From JAIBBV01 sp044347745 (GTDB lineage: Bacteria; Bdellovibrionota_C; UBA2361; JAFLCA01), in the NCBI GenBank assembly GCA_044347745.1, contig JBIKUD010000007.1, positions 1 through 64,000 on the forward strand: a DNA stretch of 64,000 bases. The letters run 5' to 3'. A model generated the notes under the pieces. It was not told where the DNA came from, ran no database searches, and saw nothing but the letters and a program-made list of their open reading frames with translations. Positions 53,746 through 62,339 of this stretch are shown here, in pieces. Position numbers and translations under genes: made by a program. Numbering within the stretch: the first letter of the stretch is position 1; each line of letters begins with the position of its first letter.

Positions 53746-54183
53746 CTACTTTTCTTTAAGGCGTTTGAATGCCTTTAAAAGCTCTGTCTCATGGAAGGGC
53801 TTACTCAAAAATTCAACTTCGCCGGCCCGAAACATTTTCTCAATTTCAGGCAGCATTTTTAACCCAGATACAACAACAATTTTTGCACCAGGATTTATCT
53901 TACGAATTTCAACACATGCCTCATAACCATTCATTCGCGGCATGGAAACATCCATGAATATGAAATCAATTTTTTCTTTGTTTTCGGCGTAACGCTCAAC
54001 AGCGTCAATGCCATCAACCGCGGGAATGACTTTTCCACCATTTTCTTCAATCATAATCGAGGTTACCTCTCGCATGAGGTCCTCGTCATCTACGACTAAT
54101 ACCGTTGGACTGCCGTCTAAGGTCACCGTTACAAATCCCTTATCTGAAACCCCGCATCCGTGGAAAATTTCGTCGTTCGCCAT
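53746..54183 (-). CDS. Single-domain response regulator
   Basis: A 145-residue receiver protein with a 25-residue N-terminal extension. Asp32/Asp33 (VVDDEDLM), phosphoacceptor Asp78 (FIFMDVSMPRMNG), Ser106 in VVVSG and Lys128 (FLSKPF) are present. No output domain. GAGGG is close before the ATG. The partner kinase is not here. Confidence 0.9.
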   Translation of the reverse strand: MANDEIFHGCGVSDKGFVTVTLDGSPTVLVVDDEDLMREVTSIMIEENGGKVIPAVDGIDAVERYAENKEKIDFIFMDVSMPRMNGYEACVEIRKINPGAKIVVVSGLKMLPEIEKMFRAGEVEFLSKPFHETELLKAFKRLKEK

Positions 54184-54269
54184 GTGCCCTCATTCTTGGA
54201 AAAGTGCGCTCAATACAGCTCCACCAAATCTATCGGCATGTTTTTGGATTCGGAATAGGGGCATTTTAC

Positions 54270-54287
54270 GTTCCTCGGCAGAGGAAC
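54270..54287. promoter_or_regulatory. Perfect hairpin upstream of a receiver gene
   Basis: GTTCCTC (54270-54276) and GAGGAAC (54281-54287) around GGCA. It lies about 85 bases before the receiver gene on the minus strand, without a T-run. An operator or leader stem is possible. Confidence 0.3.
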
Positions 54288-54318
54288 TGTCGACATAACA
54301 TTGTTATAAATAAACTAC

Positions 54319-55359
54319 TTAGGCCTGCGTACCGGAGGCTAGGTTCGTAATCAGTTCGTCCAAGGTTCTCGCATGGGTATAGGTGCCCAGTAGCCGCGAG
54401 CCGAGATCTTTGGCTTTGCTCGCCGTTACGAGAGCCGAAATTTTATCTCCTAAGTGATAGTAGGCTTCTGCCATAACATGAAGTTCTCGTGGCGAAGACC
54501 AAGAAGCACTTTGGCAAGCAGTAGTGGCAAGCTGTTTCGCATACTCTGGATTATAAAACGGTCCACTTCGCAAATAACTTTCGGCAAGCAAGGAGAGCAG
54601 ACGTGGATATTCAGGTGACACGTGTAGTGCCCGGCGAAGCAATCTGCGCGCATGGGCAATTTTTCCCTCTTCAATCAGAACCTCTGCAAATAACAGCGAC
54701 ACCTCAAATGGGGCATCAACATGCGCTGCTACCTGAGCGAGCTCAGTTCTTGCTTGACTAAATTCTACTGAATTATTGTGTTTGGAAAGCATTCGCGCCC
54801 GCGCTTGAAGTGCTTGAATTTTGAGTATCTGCAATTCACTTAATTCTCCACCCTCAGCTGCATCTAAGCACCGCAGGGCTTCCTGAACCAAATAATGTGG
54901 GGCACGAGAATCAAGGGCCGCATACAAAAATAGACACGCCATGTCTTTATCAAAGGTCACATTTCGTTGAGCACGGCGCATGGTCCAGGCCGCTTCTAGT
55001 GACTGCCCGCGCCACATCTGAAGACGTGCAAGACGAAGATATCCTTCTTTGGAACGTGGCAAATGGTGAATAACGTTCTTCAGTTCTTCTTCGGCCGAAT
55101 CGAATTTTCCATTTTTAAATAGGCAATATGCTAGATCGAGACGCGCACAGTGCTGTGCTGGATGGGTGAAACATTTATCTAAGCCAGAACGGTAAAGAGG
55201 CTCGGCTGCACGGTACTGGCCCTTTCTGTATAGGGCTGCGGCTTGCACCCACGGAAGCACCGGAAGACTACCCCAAGTACGCCACCACTTAAGCATTAAT
55301 TTTAAGGATTGAGGAGAAAACAACGCCATAAAAACCCAACTGCAAAACAACGGCCCCAT
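54319..55359 (-). CDS. Tetratricopeptide-repeat protein
   Basis: A 346-residue protein with a short hydrophobic N-terminus (membrane anchor or signal) and about seven TPR-like units, for example ALYRKGQYRAAEPLYRSGLD, LAYCLFKNGKFDSAEEELKN and AEAYYHLGDKISALVTASK. It is likely a scaffold for a membrane complex. No enzymatic motif. The gene stands alone. Confidence 0.8.
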   Translation of the reverse strand: MGPLFCSWVFMALFSPQSLKLMLKWWRTWGSLPVLPWVQAAALYRKGQYRAAEPLYRSGLDKCFTHPAQHCARLDLAYCLFKNGKFDSAEEELKNVIHHLPRSKEGYLRLARLQMWRGQSLEAAWTMRRAQRNVTFDKDMACLFLYAALDSRAPHYLVQEALRCLDAAEGGELSELQILKIQALQARARMLSKHNNSVEFSQARTELAQVAAHVDAPFEVSLLFAEVLIEEGKIAHARRLLRRALHVSPEYPRLLSLLAESYLRSGPFYNPEYAKQLATTACQSASWSSPRELHVMAEAYYHLGDKISALVTASKAKDLGSRLLGTYTHARTLDELITNLASGTQA

Positions 55360-55658
55360 GCCTTACCCTCTTATCCGCCCGAAAGGCTCGCGTGCTTCAG
55401 TTTAAAAGCAAACTAAGTTCGAGCACTTAGAGTTTTGTTTCAGTAAGCTACCCCGGCACGTGGGTTAAGAGAAATACGCAGAAGCCGTAGAAGATGAACC
55501 CGAAGTGTGGACACCCTTCGGTTCATAGCGAGCAGTCTGTCCAAAAAAGAATCAGCACCCGATCAAGACCAAGCGATTTGCCTTTGGGCCTTAAAGGGGT
55601 GCTCGAGGATACTGAACGATCTATCAGTTACTTCACAGGCGAATATTCTGAAGTGTTA
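55360..55658. other. Gene-free stretch containing a strong hairpin
   Basis: About 300 bases. A plus-strand open frame runs through it (55494-55847) but overlaps the hairpin and the exported-protein gene, and its residues look random. The structured hairpin at 55494-55526 is listed separately. Confidence 0.5.
55494..55526. ncRNA. Long hairpin, possible structured RNA
   Basis: ATGAACC (55494-55500) with GGTTCAT (55520-55526), GAAG (55502-55505) with CTTC (55516-55519), then GTG/CAC around a two-base turn. It is nearly fully paired with one bulged C. No T-run on either strand, so not a terminator. It might be part of a small RNA or the 3' end of a longer transcript. Confidence 0.3.
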
Positions 55659-55659
55659 A

Positions 55660-55959
55660 TTATTTCGAAGTGCCGATTCGAATTTCATCAGCCATACCAC
55701 TGCCACCTGACATACTGCGTTTCACTGTTCTTACTGATGACTTCGCCCTTGAATCTGAGGAAGCTTTTAATGCGTCAGTGCGTGGCATCGCCCGCGCAGT
55801 ATCTGAATTGGTCATATCGCTTTTCTTACTGCCATAAAGGGCAATAGAATCGGCCGAAGCACTGCCTCCGCTAAATGAACGCTTCACTGCTCGCGTTTCG
55901 GCGAAAGCCTGCGAGGAGATCAGAAGAGCTGCACAAAGAAGAAGAACTTGAACACGCAT
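55660..55959 (-). CDS. Small exported protein with a duplicated KRS-x-SGGS motif
   Basis: A 99-residue preprotein. GGAG precedes ATG 55959 and a signal peptide (VQVLLLCAALLISSQAFA) ends near residue 20. The mature chain begins TRAVKRSFSGGSASADSIAL and ends with VRTVKRSMSGGSGMADEIRI, so the same motif (R-x-VKRS-x-SGGS-x-x-AD-x-I) occurs at each end, separated by a polar, Ser- and Asp-rich middle. No Cys. It looks like a periplasmic or secreted peptide-type protein of unknown function. The frame is open 31 codons upstream, but that start has no support. Confidence 0.7.
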   Translation of the reverse strand: MRVQVLLLCAALLISSQAFAETRAVKRSFSGGSASADSIALYGSKKSDMTNSDTARAMPRTDALKASSDSRAKSSVRTVKRSMSGGSGMADEIRIGTSK

Positions 55960-56388
55960 AAAATCTCCATTGATTTCAAGTAAAACTATAGCTGTGTTAT
56001 GCATAGAACTGCCTCCTTTGTGGCCTATCAGCAACCCCCTGTATACAACCACCTGAAACGTTTACGCATTTGAAGCAATTCCAATCGGAAGGCATAAAAT
56101 GCTTATCGAAAAGTGTACTGCGGTTTTTTGGTCCGTCCCACCTCCAAATTCTTGTGTCTTCACATTCAGACACTAACCCCAACCATCTGATTCTTATGAC
56201 TTTATTTTTACCATTTGCTTCAAGTTACTTACACCATTCTGCTACAGCAATGGGCACCTCAGACTCGACTCTCACAAATATCGAGCGCCAGATTCTAACA
56301 TTCAAACTCTGAGAGCCGATTACATATATTAAGAGACAAATAGGTTAAGGCTCGCGGCTTAAGCCATGTACGTTTCGGGGGATGGGAT
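55960..56388. other. Gene-free stretch between divergent small genes
   Basis: About 430 bases that separate the duplicated-motif protein gene from the small ORF at 56389. AT-rich segments could hold promoters. No further RNA, repeat or ORF that I can support. Confidence 0.45.
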
Positions 56389-56748
56389 ATGTTTCGATTT
56401 TTATTCAGTATTCTCGCGACTGTCAGTGTAGTTCGCTGGTCGTACCATGAAGCAAAAATGATGTTTCCTGAATCTGCCCCTCTTATAGAGGCTGCAGCAG
56501 AGTACGTACAAATTCCAACCCACGATAAATGGGGCAATTACGCGTTGGGACGGGCGATGCTTGGATTTCTAGAATCGAACGGCGTTGCCCTCAATGAGGG
56601 AGCTAGGCCAATAGCGAACACGTCGAACAGCGCTACGTTATCCCCCAAAATTCCGGTAGTTAATTGCGGCACTGAAGGCCAAAGCGGAGAAATTCAGCGC
56701 ATTGCCGCCCAATTTTTAAACACGGCGGGCCACCTCGATAAATTCTAA
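56389..56748 (+). CDS. Small hypothetical protein with N-terminal hydrophobic segment
   Basis: A 119-residue protein starting MFRFLFSILATVSVVRW, which may be a signal or membrane anchor. The rest is soluble, with VNCGTEGQSGEI near residue 90 and an Ala/Asn-rich middle. GGGGATGGGA precedes the ATG. No domain recognised. It converges with pstA. Confidence 0.55.
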   Translation: MFRFLFSILATVSVVRWSYHEAKMMFPESAPLIEAAAEYVQIPTHDKWGNYALGRAMLGFLESNGVALNEGARPIANTSNSATLSPKIPVVNCGTEGQSGEIQRIAAQFLNTAGHLDKF

Positions 56749-56817
56749 GCTTAGAAACAAAGCGTATGGTCTTTTGAAAGTCCGTTCACTTTGTTTGTTC
56801 ATCGTACGTTAAGAATA

Positions 56818-57705
56818 TTATCGTTTATATTTGCGTTCAAAGCGGGCACGCAGATAAATAGCAAACGCATTCATGCTCAATAGCAACATCAGCAGCAACA
56901 CAATAGCTGAAGCCGCGTTCGCATGAAAAGCTTCCTGCGGACGAGAAAGCCAATTGAAGGTCTGGATAGGCAAAACAGTAAAAGATGAAAAAATGCTATC
57001 GGGTGTAAACGCTACGTAGGTAAGAGCGCCCATCGTAATGAGCGGTGCAGTTTCGCCAATGGCACGTGAGAGACCTAGGATACAACCGGTCATTATTCCC
57101 GGAAGTGCCAGCGGAAGCACATGGTCACGAATGGTCTGCCAGCGCGTTGCTCCCAAAGCCATGGATGCATCACGCAAAGATTGAGGAACCGTGCGTAAAG
57201 CCTCGCGGGCAGAGATAATAATCACAGGCAAAATAAGGAGCGACATAGTTAAAGCGCCAGCCAACAAACTGCGATCTAGATCCGCCATTCGAACAAAAAC
57301 TTGCAAACCTAAGATGCCATAAATGATCGATGGCACTCCGGCCAAGTTCGCAATATTGAGTTCAATCAAGCGGGTAAACCAGTTTTTTCGCGCATACTCT
57401 TCAAGGTAAATTGCCGCGCCAACTCCGCAGGGTATTGAAATAAGCGCGGTAAGAAGCATTAAATAAAAACTTCCAACGAGTGCTGCATAAATTCCGGCTT
57501 TATGCGCAAACCGGGACGGGAAGCTGGTGATAAACTGCCAATCGAGCCGAGCAAACCCTCTGGTAAAAACGTCAACAACAAGCGCCAGCAACAGAAAAAG
57601 TGCAAATCCTACGCACAACAGCGCCACAATCTCGAAGGACTTCTCTCGAAGCTTGCGAGCACGTATTTCTGTGTCTGAAGAAATGAGCAATGTAGCTTGG
57701 TTCAT
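56818..57705 (-). CDS. pstA: Phosphate ABC transporter permease PstA
   Basis: A 295-residue inner-membrane permease with six helices. GVPSIIYGILGLQVF and the EAA loop (REALRTVPQSLRDASMALGA then IMTGCILGLSRAIGETAPL) are characteristic. It overlaps the end of pstC by four bases. pstB does not follow it; the next gene is on the opposite strand. Confidence 0.95.
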   Translation of the reverse strand: MNQATLLISSDTEIRARKLREKSFEIVALLCVGFALFLLLALVVDVFTRGFARLDWQFITSFPSRFAHKAGIYAALVGSFYLMLLTALISIPCGVGAAIYLEEYARKNWFTRLIELNIANLAGVPSIIYGILGLQVFVRMADLDRSLLAGALTMSLLILPVIIISAREALRTVPQSLRDASMALGATRWQTIRDHVLPLALPGIMTGCILGLSRAIGETAPLITMGALTYVAFTPDSIFSSFTVLPIQTFNWLSRPQEAFHANAASAIVLLLMLLLSMNAFAIYLRARFERKYKR

Positions 57706-58595
57706 ACGTATGCCCTCTCAAAACGCTGCCGAATACGAAGGCTAATGTTATTAAGCACAAGTGTCATCACAAACAGCGCACTCGCGACTGCAAATATAGT
57801 TTTATATTCGAGGGTGCCATGCGGCGTGTCACCTAGTGAAACTTGCACGATGAAGGCAGTCATGGTTTCAACTGATTGCAATGGGTTCAATGTAAGAACT
57901 GGCTGCTGTCCAGCTGCAACGGCAACAATCATGGTTTCTCCAATGGCGCGGGACATGGCCAATATGAATGACGCCGTTATGCCTCCCATTGCGGCGGGAA
58001 CAAGAACTGTAAATACCATTTGAAGTCTGGTGGCACCGAGTGCATAGGCAGCATCACGCAAACTACGTGGTACGGTATACAATGCATCTTCACTTAAGGA
58101 TGCGACCATTGGCAGAATCATTAATCCCATCACAAGTCCCGGGCTTAAAGCATTAAACCCCTGAAGCTCAGGAATAAATTTTTGCAGCAGCGGTGTTACG
58201 AATATCAGCGCAAAATATCCAAACACTATAGTGGGAATTCCTGCTAGGATTTCAAGAGTGGGCTTTAAAATCATTCGCATTCGCGGCGATGCAAATTCAG
58301 ATAAATAAACCGCGATAATGAGCCCAAAGGGAATGGCAACTGACAAAGCTATTGCCGAGGTAAGGAAGGTACCACACACGAGTGGCCAAATGCCGAAATT
58401 TTTATTGATAAAAAGTGGGGTCCACTCCGTCTCACCTAAAAAGCGCCAGAGTGAAACTTCTTTGAAAAATGAAGCACTTTCGAAGGCCAGAACGAGTACG
58501 ATGCCAATGGTGGTCAAAATTGAAAGAGACCCACATGCAAAAAACAGCGCATGCATAACACGTTCAATCAGGTCTCGACGCATTTTTGAGCTCAT
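57702..58595 (-). CDS. pstC: Phosphate ABC transporter permease PstC
   Basis: A 297-residue permease, partner of PstA. LAGIPTIVFGYFAL and EDALYTVPRSLRDAAYALGA, then GGITASFILAMSRAIGETM, are the typical segments. GGAG lies six bases before the ATG. Confidence 0.95.
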   Translation of the reverse strand: MSSKMRRDLIERVMHALFFACGSLSILTTIGIVLVLAFESASFFKEVSLWRFLGETEWTPLFINKNFGIWPLVCGTFLTSAIALSVAIPFGLIIAVYLSEFASPRMRMILKPTLEILAGIPTIVFGYFALIFVTPLLQKFIPELQGFNALSPGLVMGLMILPMVASLSEDALYTVPRSLRDAAYALGATRLQMVFTVLVPAAMGGITASFILAMSRAIGETMIVAVAAGQQPVLTLNPLQSVETMTAFIVQVSLGDTPHGTLEYKTIFAVASALFVMTLVLNNISLRIRQRFERAYV

Positions 58596-58668
58596 GAAGC
58601 GCTCCTTTTTATATACCTGCTGCGTTTCGCATCTTGCGAATTAAAACTTAAAAGGCTTGGCACAAGAG

Positions 58669-58696
58669 GAGCGTCGGGGGAACTACCCCGACGCTC
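58669..58696. repeat. pstS-pstC intercistronic hairpin
   Basis: Perfect 11-base-pair stem (GAGCGTCGGGG with CCCCGACGCTC) and a six-base loop in the gap between pstS and pstC. No T-run. Such stems often protect the upstream pstS message so that the binding protein is made in excess. Confidence 0.6.
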
Positions 58697-58704
58697 GCTG
58701 AGAA

Positions 58705-59739
58705 CTAATGAGTTTTTGCACTAAGCAAGGTCTCGAGACTTACTCCAACTTGATGTCCCTTTGCGAAGACCGTACCAAAAGTACGGTTTTCAAAACGTTC
58801 ACGAGCAAGGCGAATAACTCCTTGGGCAAGAGGCACATAACCAACTTCTTTGGCTAATTGTTGACCGTGTCCCAGATAATAGTTCACAAACTCATGTACC
58901 TCTGGTCGCTCAACCGATTTTTTAGACACATAAATAAAGAGCGGACGTGACAATGGGGCGTACATACCCTTTTCGACATGCTCCGCATTTGGTGTCTGGG
59001 GTCCAACACCATTGGCTGGATTCTCATCATCAACAGCCAAAGCCTTTAGTTTATTCTTATTTTCCTCATAATACGCCAACCCGAAGAATCCCATTGCTCC
59101 CTCGCTGCCCTCTACACCCTTAACTACAACGTTATCATCTTCGCTGCTGGTATAATCTCCCCTACTTGCATCTTCCTTGCCCACTACTGCTTCAGTAAAA
59201 TAATCGTAGGTTCCTGAGTCAACGCCAGCTCCGAATAACGCCAATGGTTTTTTAGGCCAACTTGGACGCACCTGATCCCAAGTCATTATTTTTCCTTGAG
59301 CGTCTGGTTCCCAAATTGTTTTAAGCTCTTTTACCGTGATGTCTGTAGCCCACGAATTTTTTGGATTCACCACAACTGTTAATGCGTCGTAAGCCACTGG
59401 CAGCTCAATAAACTCCACTCCATTTTTCTTGCAGACTTCCACTTCAGCTGCCTTTATGGGACGGGAAGCATTGGCAACATCAACCTCGCCAGCACAAAAT
59501 TTCTTCATTCCTCCGCCAGTGCCCGAAATTCCAACAGTCACCTTGACTTCACGAGCCTGTGCACCAAACTCCTCAGCAACTGCCTCCGTAATGGGATACA
59601 CCGTCGAAGAACCATCTACTCGAACCGCACCTGACAGGGCTGGCGGAATAGCTGCCTCGACAAATTGTGGTGAAACCATGAAAAACGCCCAAATAACTGG
59701 GGCAACTGCTTTGGGGGATAAGAAAAAGTCCTTGCGCAT
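58705..59739 (-). CDS. pstS: Phosphate-binding protein PstS
   Basis: A 344-residue periplasmic phosphate-binding protein with a signal peptide (to about residue 29). VRVDGSSTVYPITEAVAEEF, GISGTGGGMKKFC and the FGAGVDSGTYDYF segment are the phosphate-contact loops. It heads the pstSCA operon; the 5' region has TGTTAGGA repeats (59838-59902). Confidence 0.95.
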   Translation of the reverse strand: MRKDFFLSPKAVAPVIWAFFMVSPQFVEAAIPPALSGAVRVDGSSTVYPITEAVAEEFGAQAREVKVTVGISGTGGGMKKFCAGEVDVANASRPIKAAEVEVCKKNGVEFIELPVAYDALTVVVNPKNSWATDITVKELKTIWEPDAQGKIMTWDQVRPSWPKKPLALFGAGVDSGTYDYFTEAVVGKEDASRGDYTSSEDDNVVVKGVEGSEGAMGFFGLAYYEENKNKLKALAVDDENPANGVGPQTPNAEHVEKGMYAPLSRPLFIYVSKKSVERPEVHEFVNYYLGHGQQLAKEVGYVPLAQGVIRLARERFENRTFGTVFAKGHQVGVSLETLLSAKTH

Positions 59740-59837
59740 AACTCAATCCTTAAAAAAGAGTCGTTCTAGGGGCAGGAAACAACATCGTGACGGACAACGG
59801 ACAGCCGAAGCATAAGCCAAAAGTGAAAAAATTAACC

Positions 59838-59902
59838 TCCTAACAGAGTTAAACATTCGCAAGTATTAAGTTAGAGATATGTTAGGAAGAGGTATGTTAG
59901 GA
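59838..59902. promoter_or_regulatory. TGTTAGGA repeats upstream of pstS
   Basis: TGTTAGGA occurs at 59880-59887 and 59895-59902 as direct repeats 15 bases apart, and in inverted form at 59838-59845. They lie 100-165 bases upstream of pstS and could be a regulator site. They do not match the enterobacterial Pho box. Confidence 0.35.
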
Positions 59903-60006
59903 GCTGTGTAGGCTACTGTTGCTCCGCCCTCATCCAGGAAACCATTTTAATGGAGTTTTACAGGTGTTATTGCCGGGACGATTCTTGGCAAATAAGCACC
60001 TAGGGG

Positions 60007-60927
60007 CTAGAGCCTTTCGCTCTGCAGCACTTTCAACTGTGCGTGCAAGCGCAGACCAATTTCGACGTTACCAAAATCTGTTTCAACTAGAAAAGCCCCT
60101 TCTCCTTTTGGTAACCTCGAAATTCTGGAGATTGAGACCTCCTCGGGACCAAAAGGAACTTCTTGAAGCTTATCCTGAAGAATTGCGGTCACTCCATCTA
60201 CAAGGAGCTGATAGGCATATGGCCGCGAATGGTAGTTATATAATCCTGAAAGTCCACGCTCAGCCACTTCACGCATTTCTGCCTTATATGCAGCCTCAGA
60301 GTAAATGGACTGCACACTTGCTGCACCCTCCTCGGACGGACGCCGCTCGAGTGGGCAAACGACTCGCTGAATTACCTGTTCACCAGGTTGATACACAAAT
60401 CCGAATGATTGATGGAACGAAAGCGGCGACCCATCGTTGTTACGGACCCGCAAAAGTACGGCAGTTGCAAAATCGAGTGGTCCAGTCTTTACAAGAGTAA
60501 CCCCAATTGGCACCACCTGAACTGAAGCCAATTCAGACTGCCCAGGCAAGAAGGGGTCAAGCGCGATACTCGAAAGCAAACCACGATACCACTGCACCAT
60601 CTGCTGCGAGTGGCGTATTACTTTGGCTTCAAGATCAGCGGAAATTGCAAACTGCCTTGCTGCACTATGGTCCTCGGCGGTCATTAAATCAGGAGAAAGA
60701 TGTTGACCGACCCAACGATAACCGCCGCCGGTACGCGCAGCAAACATACGGCACCAAACACGATGGGAGTTTATAAGGTCCCCATCTACCGGGCGAAGTA
60801 GTTCTACAGCTCCCTGCCCACTAAGTTCGTCAATCTGCTGCAGGGTGTCTAACGTGTCAGCCTGTGACTGCCTCGAGGGAGGGTTTTCTCCTTCAGACCA
60901 AAATTTGAGGACAGTGCTGGAGATCAT
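60007..60927 (-). CDS. Protein of unknown function
   Basis: A 306-residue soluble protein with no family that I recognise. Predicted mixed alpha/beta. It has LRPVDGDLINSHRVWCRM, YQPGEQVIQRVVCPLERRPS and a C-terminal VETDFGNVEIGLRLHAQL. No signal peptide. The plus-strand frame over the same DNA (59919-60500) is less protein-like. It has no strong ribosome site. It lies between pstS and the DAHP synthase. Confidence 0.65.
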   Translation of the reverse strand: MISSTVLKFWSEGENPPSRQSQADTLDTLQQIDELSGQGAVELLRPVDGDLINSHRVWCRMFAARTGGGYRWVGQHLSPDLMTAEDHSAARQFAISADLEAKVIRHSQQMVQWYRGLLSSIALDPFLPGQSELASVQVVPIGVTLVKTGPLDFATAVLLRVRNNDGSPLSFHQSFGFVYQPGEQVIQRVVCPLERRPSEEGAASVQSIYSEAAYKAEMREVAERGLSGLYNYHSRPYAYQLLVDGVTAILQDKLQEVPFGPEEVSISRISRLPKGEGAFLVETDFGNVEIGLRLHAQLKVLQSERL

Positions 60928-61141
60928 AAAGGCAAAAGAATTTAAAATAACAAACCGAAAAATCCACCGTAACCAAGGATAACCCCCCTGATTGATTCCA
61001 CAAGTGTTTCGGCTTAGGGGGAAGCAAGACTAACATACCGCAGCCCCAAGATAAACTGTGGAAAACAAAGCTAACTATTTAATTTTAAACGCTATTACTG
61101 CGCTCACCTAAATTTAACAGCCTGATAACTGAAAAATGAGC

Positions 61142-62221
61142 TCAGGCCCAGAGCCTACCTCCACTACCCAGACCCAATTTTTTAACGGAATGGGCCGGAC
61201 TTTTAAGTTCTCGCTCCACAGCTACGGCAACAGGGACCAAGGAAGTCATTAATGCCCCAAACTCATCGGGAGTTAAACTTTGATTACCATCACTCAGCGC
61301 AGTACTTGGATCTATGTGCACTTCAATAAGCAAACCATCTGCTCCACAAGCGATGGCAGCTTTACTGAGTGCTGGAACATAGCGCGCCGCTCCCGTGCCA
61401 TGACTTGGATCCACAAGCACTGGCAAATGAGTCCTCTCCTTGAGAACAGCAACGGCATTTAAATCTAAAGAATTACGCGTTGCTGTTTCAAAAGTACGAA
61501 TTCCCCGCTCACATAAAAGTATCTGGCTATTGCCCATGGCCAAAATATATTCAGCCGCCTGCAAATACTCTTCAATAGTACCCATCATCGAACGCTTGAG
61601 GAGCACCGGCTTGTTGGCTTCGCCAGCGGCGCGAAGAAGAGAGAAATTTTGCATATTACGCGCGCCAATTTGCACCACATCAATATCGTCAAAATGGGCA
61701 TCAAGAGTTTCAACATCGAGGACTTCACTCACTATTGGCAGGCCTGTCTCTTGCCGCGCCAATCGCAATAAACGAATACCTTCTTCCCCGAGACCTTGAA
61801 AGGAATACACTGAGCTGCGTGGTTTGAAAGCACCTCCGCGAAGCGCACACGCTCCGGCCCGAGCCACCGCTCGAGCAGTAGCAACAATCTGCTCCTCACT
61901 CTCGACCGCACATGGTCCCGCAATTACACCAACAGGCTTTGCGCCAAAACTCAAATCTTCCCCAATTTGGACCTTTGTTGTTTCTGGCTGAAAGAGGCGA
62001 GAGCCTAACTGCACCGCACCATCAACTTTACAGATGCGTTTTATGCCAGAAAAATTTCTTAGTGCAGGTTCTACCTGAGAACTTGCGAGTGGAGAAGGGA
62101 CCACAATAAAAGTGCCCCAGCCAAACTTTACGAGTTTAGCTTCAAAGCCGAGCTGACTAAGCTCATGCAGCACATTTTTAACGTGCCCCGCAGTGTTGGT
62201 ATCTTCAAGCTGGAGAATCAT
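61142..62221 (-). CDS. aroF: 3-deoxy-7-phosphoheptulonate synthase (type I beta) with N-terminal regulatory domain
   Basis: First enzyme of aromatic amino acid synthesis (PEP plus erythrose 4-phosphate). The 359 residues have an N-terminal ferredoxin-like regulatory region (about 1-70) as in Thermotoga-type enzymes, then the barrel: GVIAGPCAVESEEQI, RGGAFKPRSSVYSFQGLG, LLKRSMMGTIEEYLQAAEYI and LCERGIRTFE. This is the TIM-barrel class with KDO8P-like sequence. The N-terminal part suggests feedback control by Tyr or Phe. The gene is divergent from the CitE-like gene. Confidence 0.93.
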   Translation of the reverse strand: MILQLEDTNTAGHVKNVLHELSQLGFEAKLVKFGWGTFIVVPSPLASSQVEPALRNFSGIKRICKVDGAVQLGSRLFQPETTKVQIGEDLSFGAKPVGVIAGPCAVESEEQIVATARAVARAGACALRGGAFKPRSSVYSFQGLGEEGIRLLRLARQETGLPIVSEVLDVETLDAHFDDIDVVQIGARNMQNFSLLRAAGEANKPVLLKRSMMGTIEEYLQAAEYILAMGNSQILLCERGIRTFETATRNSLDLNAVAVLKERTHLPVLVDPSHGTGAARYVPALSKAAIACGADGLLIEVHIDPSTALSDGNQSLTPDEFGALMTSLVPVAVAVERELKSPAHSVKKLGLGSGGRLWA

Positions 62222-62339
62222 GGCAAAATTATAACTAAGGTTACACTCAACTCAGCTTCCCTATTCTGCCATAGCCACGCATGAAGTATAGTGTCCACTG
62301 CAGACTTTTTGAACATTCTGCGATAAATGTAGGGGGTAT

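Noticed and set aside
55494..55847. Plus-strand open frame of 117 codons starting at the hairpin
   Set aside because: It begins in a near-perfect stem and overlaps the duplicated-motif protein gene; no ribosome site.
59919..60500. Plus-strand frame of 193 codons
   Set aside because: It lies across the 306-residue minus-strand gene, whose translation looks more protein-like.
60984..61021. Hairpin CCCCCTGA/TTAGGGGG after aroF
   Set aside because: The loop is 22 bases and no T-run follows, so I do not call it a terminator.
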